DNA from: Hydractinia symbiolongicarpus
Lineage: Eukaryota; Cnidaria; Hydrozoa; Anthoathecata; Hydractiniidae
Direction: 5' to 3'
Assembly: GCF_029227915.1 (NCBI RefSeq)
Contig: NC_079888.1
Coordinates: forward strand, 372,001-436,000
Length of the DNA stretch: 64,000 bases
Under the pieces are notes generated by a model. It did no database searches. It had not been told where the DNA came from and was given only the letters and a program-made list of their open reading frames with translations. Positions 38,035-50,655 of this stretch are shown in pieces. The translations under genes were made by a program, and so were the position numbers. Positions within the stretch are counted from its first letter, which is position 1; every line of letters starts with the position of its first letter.

Positions 38035-39893
38035 CGCTAAATACATGTTGGTACGAATATGTGAAGCAACCGTTGTAACTCAAACGGATTGACACCGTTA
38101 GAAATTCAATGAAATGTAGTTTTTGAAAATGTCTCTATTTCTTCAGCGTGAACTAACGGATAGGATTGGTCCCACAGTAAAAAATGGCTTATTTATCTAA
38201 ATTTTTAAATGAAGCGCTACCACAGGGTCCAGTGTAATCGCTGAGTTCCGGCAATCATGTCAAATTAAGAAGATTGTCATTCCTTGGAGTCCAATTGGCT
38301 CATTTATCACATTTATAAGATCACAGTCCCAAATCAGTCCAATTAAGTCCCACAGTCAATCGTTTCACTTTTAAAAGCGATACAACTTAGTAATATCGGA
38401 ACATAATCACTAAATACATTATGGTACGAATATGTGACGCAACCGTTGTAACTCAAACGGATTGCCACCGTTAAAAAGACAATGAAATGTAGTTTTTGAA
38501 ACTGTCTCTATTTCTTCAGCGTGAACTAACGGCTAGGATTGGTCCCACAGTAAAAAATGACTTATTAATCTTAATTTTTAAATGAAGCACTGCCACACCG
38601 GCTAGTGTAATCGCTGAGTTTCATTAATCCTGTCAAATTAAGAAGAATGTCATTCCTTGGAGACCAAGTGGCTCATTTATCACATTTATAAGGTCACAGT
38701 CCAGAATCACTTCAATTAAGTCCCACAGTCAATTGTTTCACTTTTAAAAGCGATACAACTTAGTCAGATTGGAAAAATCGCTAAATACTTGTTGGTACGA
38801 ATATGTGAAGCAACCGTTGTAACTCAAACGGATTGACACCGTTAGAAAGTCAATGAAATGTAGTTTTTGAAAATGTCTCTATTTCTTCAGCGTGAACTAA
38901 CGGATAGGATTGGTCCCACAGTAAAAAATGACTTAATTAGCGAAATTTTCAAATGAAGCGCTACCACAGGGTCTAGTGTAATCGCTGAGTTCCGGCAATC
39001 ATGTCGAGTTAAAAAGAATGTTATTTTCGGAGTTCAATTGGCTCATTTATCGCATTTATAAGATCAAAGTCCAGAAACAGTTCAATTAATTCCCACAGTT
39101 AATCGTTTCACTTTTAAAAGCGATACAACTTCGTAAGATCGGAACAAATCGCTAAATACATGTTGGTACGAATACGTGACGAAATCGTTGTAACTCAAAC
39201 GGATTGACACCGTTAAAAAGTCAATGAAATGTAGTTATTGAAACTGTCTCTATTTCTTCAGCACGAACTAACGGCTAGGATTGGTACCACAGTAAAAAAT
39301 GACTTAGTTATGTAAAGTTTTAAATGAAGCGCTACCGCAGGGTCCAGTGTAATCGCTGAGTTCCAGCAATCTTGTCAAATTAAGAAGATTGTCATTCCTT
39401 GGAGACCAATTGGCTCATTTATCACATATATAAGGTCACAGTCCAGAATCAGTTCAATAAAGTCCCACAGTCAATCGTTTCACTTTTAAAAGCGATACAA
39501 CTTAGTAATACCGGAAGAAATAGCTAAATACATCTTGGTACGAATCTTTGACGCAACCGTTGTAACTCAAACGGATTGACACCGTTAGAAAGTCAATGAA
39601 ATGTAGTTTTTGAGAATGTCTCTATTTCTTCAGCGTGAACTAACGGATAGGATTGGTCCAACAGTAAAAAATGGCTTATTTATCTAAATTTTTAAATGAA
39701 GCGCTACCACAGGGTCCAGTGTAATCGCTGAGTTCCAGCAATCTTGTCAAATTAAGAAGATTGTCATTCCTTGGAGACCAAGTGGCTCATTTATCACATA
39801 TAGCAGGTCACAGTCCAGAATCAGTTCAATTAAGTCCCACAGTCAATCGTTTCACTTTTAAAACCGATACAATATAGTAATACCGGAAAAAAT
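38035..39893. repeat. 1859-bp pentamer HOR, copy 1
   Basis: Five monomers. GCTAGTGTAA at 38601 and 40460 and the ATACATTATGGTACG word near 38415 and 40274 give offset 1859. Confidence 0.8.
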
Positions 39894-40788
39894 TGCTAAA
39901 TACATGTTGGTACGAATATGTGAAGCAACCGTTGTAACTCTAACGGATTGACACCGTTAGAAAGTCAATGAAATGTAGTTTTTGAAAATGCCTCTATTTC
40001 GTCAGCGTGAACTAACGGATAGGATTGGTCCCACAGTAAAAAATGGCTTATTTATCTAAATTTTTAAATGAAGCGCTACCACAGGGTCCAGTGTAATCGC
40101 TGAGTTCCGGCAATCATGTCGAATTAAGAAGATTGTCATTCCTTGGAGTCCAATTGGCTCATTTATCACATTTATAAGATCACAGTCCCAAATCAGTCCA
40201 ATTAAGTCCCACAGTCAATCGTTTCACTTTTAAAAGCGATACAACTTAGTAATATCGGAACATAATCACTAAATACATTATGGTACGAATATGTGACGCT
40301 ACCGTTGTAACTCAAACGGATTGCCACCGTTAAAAAGACAATGAAATGTAGTTTTTGAAACTGTCTCTATTTCTTCAGCGTGAACTAACGGCTAGGATTG
40401 GTCCCACAGTAAAAAATGACTTATTAATCTTAATTTTTAAATGAAGCACTACCACACCGGCTAGTGTAATCGCTGAGTTTCATTAATCCTGTCAAATTAC
40501 GAAGAATGTCATTCCTTGGAGACCAAGTGGCTCATTTATCACATTTATAAGGTCACAGTCCAGAATCAGTTCAATTAAGTCCCACAGTCAATTGTTTCAC
40601 TTTTAAAAGCGATACAACTTAGTAAGATCGGAAAAATCGCTAAATACTTGTTGGTACGAATATGTGAAACAACCGTTGTAACTCAAACGGATTGACACCG
40701 TTAGAAAGTCAATGAAATGTAGTTTTTGAAAATGTCTCTATTTCTTCAGCGTGAACTAACGGATAGGATTGGTCCCACAGTAAAAAAT
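39894..40788. repeat. 1859-bp pentamer HOR, copy 2 (partial, about 2.4 monomers)
   Basis: Matches 38035-38929. It departs where copy 1 has ATGACTTAATTAG and this copy has ATGGCTTATTTATC. The remainder of the unit is missing and is replaced by the dimer-type monomers that follow. Confidence 0.78.
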
Positions 40789-42819
40789 GGCTTATTTATC
40801 TAAATTTTTAAATGAAGCGCTACCACAGGGTCCAGTGTAATCGTTCAGTTCCGGCAATCATGTCGAGTTAAAAAGAATGTTATTTCTTGGAGTTCAATTG
40901 GCTCATTTATCACATTTATCAGGTCACAGTCCAGAATCATTTCAACTAAGTCTCACAGTCAATCGTTTCACTTTTAAAAGTGATACAACTTAGTAATATC
41001 GGAAAAAAACGCTAAATACATGTTGGTACGAATATGTGAAGCAACCGTTGTAACTCAGACGGATTGACACAGTTAGAAAGTCAATGAAAGGTTGTTTTCG
41101 AAACTGTCTCTATTTCTTCAGCGTGAACTAACGGCTAGGATAGGTCCCACAGTAAAAAATGACTTATTTATCTAAATTTTAAATGAAGCGCTACCGCAGG
41201 GTCCAGTGTAATCGCTGAGTTCCGGCAATCCTGTCGAGTTAAGAAGATTGTTATTTCTTGGAGTCCAATTGGCTCATTTATCACATTTATAAGGTCACAG
41301 TCCAGAATCAGTTCAATTAAGTCCCACAGTCAATTGTTTCACTTTTAAAAGCGATACAACTTAGTAAGATCGGAAAAATCGCTAAATAGATGTTGGTACG
41401 AATATGTGAAGCAACCGTTGTAACTCAAACGGATTGACACCGTTAGAAAGTCAATGAAATGTAGTTTTTGAAAATGTCTCTATTTCTTCAGCGTGAACTA
41501 ACGGATAGGATTGGTCCCACAGTAAAAAATGGCTTATTTATCTAAATTTTTAAATGAAGCGCTAACACAGGGTCCAGTGTAATCGTTGAGTTCCGGCAAT
41601 CATGTCGAGTTAAAAAGAATGTTATTTCTTGGAGTCCAATTGGCTCATTTATCACATTTATAAGGTCACAGTCCAGAATCAGTTCAATTAAGTCCCACAG
41701 TCAATTGTTTCACTTTTAAAACCGATACAACTTAGTAAGATCGGAAAAATCGCTATATACATATTGGTACAAATATGTGAAGCAACCGTTGTAACTCAAA
41801 CGGATTGACACCGTTAGAAAGTCAATGAAATGTAGTTTTTGAAAATGTCTCTATTTCTTCAGCGTGAACCAACGGATAGGATTGGTCCAACAGTAAAAAA
41901 TGGCTTATTTATCTAAATTTTTAAATGAAGCGCTACGACAGGGTCCAGTGTAATCGCTGAGTTCCAGCAATCTTGTCAAATTAAGAAGATTGTCATTCCT
42001 TGGAGACCAAGTGGCTCATTTATCACATATAGCAGGTCACAGTCCAGAATCAGTTCAATTAAGTCCCACAGTCAATTATTTCACTTTTAAAACCGATACA
42101 ACTTAGTAAGATCGGAAAAATCGCTAAATACATGTTGGTACGAATATGTGAAGCAACCGTTGTAACTCAAACGGATTGACACCGTTAGAAAGTCAATGAA
42201 ATGTAGTTTTTGAAAATGTCTCTATTTCTTCAGCGTGAACTAACGGATAGGATTGGTCCAACAGTAAAAAATGGCTTATTTATCTAAATTTTTAAATGAA
42301 GCGCTACCACAGGTCCAGTGTAATCGCTGAGTTCCAGCAATCTTGTCAAATTAAGAAGATTGTCATTCCTTGGAGACCAAGTGGCTCATTTATCACATAT
42401 AGCAGGTCACAGTCCAGAATCAGTTCAATTAAGTCCATCAGTCAATCGTTTCACTTTTAAAACCGATACAATATAGTAATACCGGAAAAAATCGCTAAAT
42501 ACATGATGGTACGAATCTTTGACGCAACCGTTGTAACTCAAACGGATTGACACCGTTAGAAAGTCAATGAAATGTAGTTTTTGAAACTGTCTCTATTTCT
42601 TCAGCGCGAACTAACGGCTAGGATTGGTCCCACAGAAAAAAATGACATATTTATCTTAATTTTTAAATAAAGCGCTTCCACACTGCCCAGTGTAATCACC
42701 GAGTTCCGGCAATCCTGTTGAATTAAGAAGAATGTTATTTCTTGGAGTCCAATTGGCTCATTTATCACATTTATAAGGTCACAGTCCAGAATCAGTTCAA
42801 TTACGTCCCACAGTCAATT
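40789..42819. repeat. Dimer-type and near-identical adjacent monomers
   Basis: 40800-41500 carries the TCAGACGG dimer type known from 30 kb. From about 41700 to 42440 two consecutive monomers are very alike at a 371-bp step (ATTGGTCCAA at 41881 and 42252), a single-monomer duplication. The second has lost one G in CAGGGTCC near 42312. Confidence 0.72.
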
Positions 42820-44308
42820 GTTTCACTTTTAAAAGCGATACAACTTAGTAAGATCGGAAAAATCGCTAAATACATGTTGGTACGAATATGTGAAGCAACC
42901 GTTGTAACTCAAACGGATTGACACCGTTAGAAAGTCAATGAAATGTAGTTTTTGAAAATGTCTCTATTTCTTCAGCGTGAACTAACGGATAGGATTGGTC
43001 CCACAGTAAAAAACGGCTTCTTTATCTAAATTTTTAAATGAAGCGCTACCACAGGGTCCAGTGTAATCGCTGAGTTCCGGCAATCATGTCAAATTAAGAA
43101 GATTGTCATTCCTTGGAGTCCAATTGGCTCATTTATCACATTTATAAGATCACAGTCCCAAATCAGTCCAATTAAGTCCCACAGTCAATCGTTTCACTTT
43201 TAAAAGCGATACAACTTAGTAATATCGGAACATAATCACTAAATACATTATTGTACGAATATGTGACGCAACCGTTGTAACTCAAACGGATTGCCACCGT
43301 TAAAAAGACAATGAAATGTAGTTTTTGAAACTGTCTCTATTTCTTCAGCGTGAACTAACGGCTAGGATTGGTCCCAAAGTAAAAAATGTCTTATTAATCT
43401 TAATTTTTAAATGAAGCACTACCACACCGGCCAGTGTAATCGCTGAGTTTCATTAATTCTGTCAAATTAAGAAGAATGTCATTCCTTGGAGTCCAATTGG
43501 CTCATTTATCACATTTACCATGTCACAGTTCAGAATCATTTCAACTAAGTCCCACAGTCAATCGGTTCGCCGTTAAAAGCGATACAACTTAGTAATATCG
43601 GAACAAAATCACTAAATACATGTTGGTACGAATATGTGACGCAACCGTTGTAACTCAAACGGATTGACACCGCTAAAAAGACAATGAAATGTAGTTTTTG
43701 AAACTGTCTCTATTTCTTCAGCGTGAACTAACGGATAGGATTGGTCCCACAGTCTAAAGTGACTTATTTATCGAAATTTTTAAATGAAGCGTTACCACAG
43801 GGTCCGTGTAATCGCTGAGTTCCGGCAATCATGTCAAATTAAGAAGATTGTCATTCCTTGGAGTCCAATTGGCTCATTTATCACATTTATAACATCACAG
43901 TCCAAATACAGGCCAATTAAGTCCCACAGTCAATCGTTTCACTTTTAAAAGCGATACAACTTAGTAATATCGGAACAAAATCACTAAATACATGTTGGTA
44001 CAAATTGTTGACGCAACCGTTGTAACTCAAACAGATTGCCACCGTTAAAAAGACAATGAAATGTAGTTTTTGAAACTGTCTCTATTTCTTCAGCGTGAAG
44101 TAACGTCTAGGATTGGTCCCACAGTAAAAAATGACTTATTAATCTTAATTTTTAAATGAAGGACTACCACACCGCCCAGTGTAACCGCTGAGTTCCGGCA
44201 ATCATGTCATGTTGAAAAGAATGTTATTTCTTGGAGTTCAATTGGCTCATTTATCACATTTATAAGGTCACAGTCCAGAAACAGTTCAATTAATTCCCAC
44301 AGTCAATC
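42820..44308. repeat. 1489-bp tetramer HOR, copy 1
   Basis: Four monomers. AGTCTAAAGT at 43751 and 45240 and ATGAAGCACT at 43411 and 44900 set the offset of 1489. TACATTATTGTACG also occurs in both. Confidence 0.85.
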
Positions 44309-45835
44309 GTTTCACTTTTAAAAGCGATACAACTTAGTAAGATCGGAAAAATCGCTAAATACATGTTGGTACGAATATGTGAAGCAACCGTTGTAACTCA
44401 AACGGATTGACACCGTTAGAAAGTCAATGAAATGTAGTTTTTGAAAATGTCTCTATTTCTTCAGCGTGAACTAACGGATAGGATTGGTCCCACAGTAAAA
44501 AACGGCTTCTTTATCTAAATTTTTAAATGAAGCGCTACCACAGGGTCCAGTGTAATCGCTGAGTTCCGGCAATCATGTCAAATTAAGAAGATTGTCATTC
44601 CTTGGAGTCCAATTGGCTCATTTATCACATTTATAAGATCACAGTCCCAAATCAGTCCAATTAAGTCCCACAGTCAATCGTTTCACTTTTAAAAGCGATA
44701 CAACTTAGTAATATCGGAACATAATCACTAAATACATTATTGTACGAATATGTGACGCAACCGTTGTAACTCAAACGGATTGCCACCGTTAAAAAGACAA
44801 TGAAATGTAGTTTTTGAAACTGTCTCTATTTCTTCAGCGTGAACTAACGGCTAGGATTGGTCCCAAAGTAAAAAATGTCTTATTAATCTTAATTTTTAAA
44901 TGAAGCACTACCACACCGGCCAGTGTAATCGCTGAGTTTCATTAATTCTGTCAAATTAAGAAGAATGTCATTCCTTGGAGTCCAATTGGCTCATTTATCA
45001 CATTTACCATGTCACAGTTCAGAATCATTTCAACTAAGTCCCACAGTCAATCGGTTCACCGTTAAAAGCGATACAACTTAGTAATATCGGAACAAAATCA
45101 CTAAATACATGTTGGTACGAATATGTGACGCAACCGTTGTAACTCAAACGGATTGACACCGCTAAAAAGACAATGAAATGTAGTTTTTGAAACTGTCTCT
45201 ATTTCTTCAGCGTGAACTAACGGATAGGATTGGTCCCACAGTCTAAAGTGACTTATTTATCGAAATTTTTAAATGAAGCGTTACCACAGGGTCCGTGTAA
45301 TCACTGAGTTCCGGCAATCATGTCAAATTAAGAAGATTGTCATTCCTTGGAGTCCAATTGGCTCATTTATCACATTTATAACATCACAGTCCAAATACAG
45401 GCCAATTAAGTCCCACAGTCAATCGTTTCACTTTTAAAAGCGATACAACTTAGTAATATCGGAACAAAATCACTAAATACATGTTGGTACAAATTGTTGA
45501 CGCAACCGTTGTAACTCAAACAGATTGCCACCGTTAAAAAGACAATGAAATGTAGTTTTTGAAACTGTCTCTATTTCTTCAGCGTGAAGTAACGTCTAGG
45601 ATTGGTCCCACAGTAAAAAATGACTTATTAATCTTAATTTTTAAATGAAGGACTACCACACCGCCCAGTGTAACCGCTGAGTTCCGGCAATCATGTCAAG
45701 TTGAAAAGAATGTTATTTCTTGGAGTTCAATTGGCTCATTTATCACATTTATAAGGTCACAGTCCAGAAACAGTTCAATTAATTCCCACAGTCAATCGTT
45801 TCACTTTTAAAAGCGATACAACTTAGTAATATCGG
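44309..45835. repeat. 1489-bp tetramer HOR, copy 2
   Basis: Nearly identical to copy 1; differences include CATGTTGAAAAG near 44207 against CAAGTTGAAAAG near 45696. It ends where TTAGTAAGATCGG becomes TTAGTAATATCGG. Confidence 0.85.
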
Positions 45836-47019
45836 AACAAAATCAATACACACATGTTGGTACGAAAATGTGACGCAACAGTTGTAACTCAAACGGATTG
45901 ACACCGTTAGAAAGTCAATGAAATGCAGTTTTTGAAACTGTCTCTATTTCTTCAGCGTGAAATAACGGCTAGGATTGGTCCCACAGTAAAAAATGACTTA
46001 TTTATCTTAATTTATAAATAAAACGCTTCAACAGCGCCCAGTGTAATCGCTGAGTTCCAGCAATCATGTCAAATTAAGAAGAATGTCATTCCTTGGAGTC
46101 CAATTGGCTCATTTATCACATTTATCAGGTTACAGTCCAGAATCAGTTCAATGCAGTCCCACAGTCAGTCGTTTAAGTTTTAAAGGCAATACAACTTAGT
46201 AATAGCGGAAGAAAATCACTAAATACATGTTGGTACGAATATGTGACGCAACCGTTGTAACTCAAACGGATTGACACCGTTAGAAGGTCAATGAAATGTA
46301 GTTTTTGAAACTGTCTCCATTTCTTCAGCGCGAACTAACGGCTAGGGTTGGTCCCACAGTAAAAAATGACTTATTAATCTTAATTTTTAAATGAAGCACT
46401 ACCACACCTAACAGTGTAATCTCTGAATTTAATTAATCCTGTGAAATTAAGAAAAATGTCATTCCTTGGAGTCCAATTGGCTCATTTATCACATTGATCA
46501 GGTCACAATCCAGAATCAGTTGAACTAAGTCCCACAGTTATTTGGTTCACCGTTAAAAGCGATACAACTTAGTAATATCGGAACAAAATCACTAAATACA
46601 TGTTGGTACGAATATGTGACGCAACCGTTGTAACTCAAACGGATTGACACCGTTAAAAAGACAATGAAATGTAGTTTTTGAAACTGTCTCTATTTCTTCA
46701 GCGTGAACTAACGGATAGGATTGGTCCCACAGTAAAAAATGACTTATTTATCGAAATTTTTAAATGAATCGCTACCACAGGGTCCAGTGTAATCGCTGAG
46801 TTCCGGCAATTATGTCGAGTTAAAAAGAATGTTATTTCTTGGAGTTCAATTGGCTCATTTATCACATTTATCAGGTCACAGTCCAGAATCATTTCAACTA
46901 AGTCCCACAGTCAATCGGTTCACCCTTAAAAGCGATACAACTTAGTAATATCGGAACAAAATCACTAAATATATGTTGGTACGAATATGTGACGCAACCG
47001 TTGTAACTCAAACGGATTG
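45836..47019. repeat. Ordinary satellite monomers
   Basis: Three monomers: a CAATACACACATG type, one with TAATAGCGGAAG near 46200, and one that matches 53400 onward at offset 6702 (18 monomers). This links the region to the block at 53 kb. Confidence 0.7.
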
Positions 47020-49320
47020 ACACCGTTAAAAAGACAATGAAATGTAGTTTTTGAAACTGTCTCTATTTCTTCAGCGTGAATTAACGGATAGGATTGGTCC
47101 CACAGTAAAAAATGACTTATTTATCTAAAGTTTTAAATGAAGCGCTACCGCAGGGTCCAGTGTAATCGCTGAGTTCCATCAATCTTGTCAAATTAAGAAG
47201 AATGTCATTCCTTGGAGTCCAATTGGCTCATTTATCACCTTTATCAGGTCACAGTCCAGAATCAGTTCAACTAAGTCCCACAGTCAATCGGTTCACCGTT
47301 TAAAGCGATACAACTTAGTAATATCGGAACAAAATCACTAAATACATGTTGGTACGAATATGTGACGCAATGTTGTAACTCAAACAGATTGACACCGTTA
47401 AAAAGACAATGAAATGTAGTTTTTGAAATTGTCTCTATTTCTTCAGCGTGAACTAACGGATAGGACTAGTCAGACAGTAAAAAATGACTTATTTATCGAA
47501 ATTTTTAAATGAAGTGCTACCACAGGGTCCAGTGTAATCGCTGAGTTCCGGCAATCATGTCAAATTAAGAAGATTGTAATTCCTTGGAGTCCAATTGGCT
47601 CATTTATCACATTTATAAGATCACAGTCCACAATCAGTCCAATTAAGTCCCACAGTCAATCGTTTCACTTTTAAAAGCGATACAACTTAGTAATATCGGA
47701 AAAAATCGCTAAATACATGTTGGTTCGAATATGTGAAGCAACCGTTGTAAGTCAAACGGATTGACACCGTTAAAAAGACAATGAAATGTAGTTTTTGAAA
47801 CTGTCTCTATTTCTTCAGCGTGAATTAACGGATAGGATTGGTCCCACAGTAAAAAATGACTTATTTATCTAAAGTTTTAAATGAAGCGCTACCGCAGGGT
47901 CCAGTGTAATCGCTGAGTTCCATCAATCTTGTCAAATTAAGAAGAATGTCATTCCTTGGAGTCCAATTGGCTCATTTATCACCTTTATCAGGTCACAGTC
48001 CAGAATCAGTTCAACTAAGTCCCACAGTCAATCGGTTCACCGTTTAAAGCGATACAACTTAGTAATATCGGAACAAAATCACTAAATACATGTTGGTACG
48101 AATATGTGACGCAATGTTGTAACTCAAACAGATTGACACCGTTAAAAAGACAATGAAATGTAGTTTTTGAAATTGTCTCTATTTCTTCAGCGTGAACTAA
48201 CGGATAGGACTAGTCAGACAGTAAAAAATGACTTATTTATCGAAATTTTTAAATGAAGTGCTACCACAGGGTCCAGTGTAATCGCTGAGTTCCGGCAATC
48301 ATGTCAAATTAAGAAGATTGTAATTCCTTGGAGTCCAATTGGCTCATTTATCACATTTATAAGATCACAGTCCACAATCAGTCCAATTAAGTCCCACAGT
48401 CAATCGTTTCACTTTTAAAAGCGATACAACTTAGTAATATCGGAAAAAATCGCTAAATACATGTTGGTTCGAATATGTGAAGCAACCGTTGTAAGTCAAA
48501 CGGATTGACACCGTTAGAAAGTCAATGAAAGGTAGTTTTTAAAACTGTCTCTATTTCTTCAGCGTGAACTAAGGGATAGGATTGGTCCCACAGTAAAAAA
48601 TGACTTATTTATCGAAATTTTTAAATAAAGCGCTACCACAGCGCCCAGTGTAATCGCTGAGTTCCGGCAATCATGTGGAGTTAAAAAGAATGTTATTTCT
48701 TGGAGTTCAATTGGCTCATTTTTCACATTTAGAAGGTCACAGTCCAGAAACAGTTCAATTAAGTCCCACAGTCAATCGGTTCACCGTTAAAAGCGATACA
48801 ACTTAGTAATATCGGAACAAAATCACTAAATACATGTTGGTACGAATATGTGACGCAATGTTGTAACTCAAACAGATTGACACCGTTAAAAAGACAATGA
48901 AATGTAGTTTTTGAAATTGTCTCTATTTCTTCAGCGTGAACTAACGGATAGGATTGGTCCCACAGTAAAAAATGACTTATTTATCTAAATTTTTTATTGA
49001 AGCGCTACCACAGGGTCCAGTGTAATCGCTGAGTTCCGGCAATCATGTCAAATTAAGAAGATTGTAATTCCTTGGAGTCCAATTGGCTCATTTATCACAT
49101 TTATAAGATCACAGTCCACAATCAGTCCAATTAAGTCCCACAGTCAATCGTTTCACTTTTAAAAGCGATACAACTTAGTAATATCGGAAAAAATCGCTAA
49201 ATACATGTTGGTTCGAATATGTGAAGCAACCGTTGTAAGTCAAACGGATTGACACCGTTAGAAAGTCAATGAAAGGTAGTTTTTAAAACTGTCTCTATTT
49301 CTTCAGCGTGAACTAAGGGA
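47020..49320. repeat. 744-bp dimer HOR, about three copies
   Basis: TAGGACTAGT at 47461 and 48205 and the shortened GACGCAATGTTGTAAC near 47364, 48108 and 48852 repeat at 744 bp. The second-to-third copy also matches at AAAACTGTCT (48541 and 49285). GCAATGTTG lacks three bases relative to the usual GCAACCGTTG, which removes the first CCGTT arm. Confidence 0.82.
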
Positions 49321-50655
49321 TAGGATTGGTCCCACAGTAAAAAATGACTTTTTTATGGAAATTTTTAAATAAAGCGCTACCACAGCGCCCAGTGTAATCA
49401 ATGAGTTCCGGCAATCATGTCGAGTTGAAAAGAATGTTATTTCTTGTAGTCCAATTGGCTCATTTATCACATTTATAAGATCACTGTCCAGAATCAGTTC
49501 AATTAAGTCCCACAGTCAATCGTTTCACTTTTAAAAGCGATACAACTTAGTAATATCGGAAAAAATCGCTAAATACATGTTGGTTCGAATATGTGAAGCA
49601 ACCGTTGTAAATCAAAAGGATTGACACCGTTAGAAAGTCCATGAAAGGTAGTTTTTGAAACTGTCTCTATTTTTTCCGCGAGAACTAACGGATAGGATTG
49701 GTCCCACAGTAAAAAACGACTTATTTATCTTAATTTTTAAACAAAGCGCTACCACAGCGCCCAGTGTAATCGCTGAGTTTCGGCAATCATGTGGAGTTAA
49801 AAAGAATGTAATTTCTTGGAGTTCATTTGGCTCATTTATCACATTTATAAGGTCACAGTCCAGAAACAGTTCAATTAAGTCCCACAGTCAATCGTTTCAC
49901 TTTTAAAAGCGATACAACTTAGTAATATCGGAACAAAATCACTAAATACATGTTGGTACAAATTGTTGACGCAACCGTTGTAATTCAAACAGATTGCCAC
50001 CGTTAAAAAGACAATGAAATGTAGTTTTTGAAACTGTCTCTATTTCTTCAGCGTGAAGTAACGGCTAGGATTGGTCCCACAGTAAAAAATGACTTATTAA
50101 TCTTAATTTTTAAATGAAGGACTACCACACCGCCCAGTGTAACCGCTGAGTTCCGGCAATCATGTCAAGTTGAAAAGAATGTTATTTCTTGGAGTTGAAT
50201 TGGCTCATTTATCACATTTATAAGGTCACAGTCCAGAAACAGTTCAATTAATTCCCACAGTCAATCGTTTCACTTTTAAAAGCGATACAACTTAGTAATA
50301 TCGGAACAAAATCAATACACACATGTTGGTACGAATATGTGACGCAACAGTTGTAACTCAAACGGATTGACACTGTTAGAAAGTCAATGAAATGCAGTTT
50401 TTGAAACTGTCTCTATTTCTTCAGCGTGAAATAACGGCTAGGATTGGTCCCACAGTAAAAAATGACTTATTTATCTTAATTTATAAATAAAACGCTACAA
50501 CAGCGCCCAGTGTAATCGCTGAGTTCCAGCAATCATGTCAAATTAAGAAGAATGTCATTCCTTGGAGTCCAATTGGCTCATTTATCACATTTATCAGGTT
50601 ACAGTCCAGAATCAGTTCAATTAAGTCCCACAGTCAGTCGTTTAACTTTTAAAGG
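48050..50655. repeat. 2606-bp heptamer HOR, copy 1
   Basis: Seven monomers, starting inside the 744-bp dimer block. Marks at 48061 and 50667, 48205 and 50811, and 49655 and 52261 all give offset 2606. Confidence 0.87.

Noticed and set aside
49655-49906. Plus-strand 83-codon open frame, repeated at 52261-52512
   Set aside because: Same monomer region as the 32.5 kb frame, opened by AAACAAAGC in place of AAATAAAGC or AAATGAAGC. The second copy is explained by the 2606-bp HOR. No gene signal around it.
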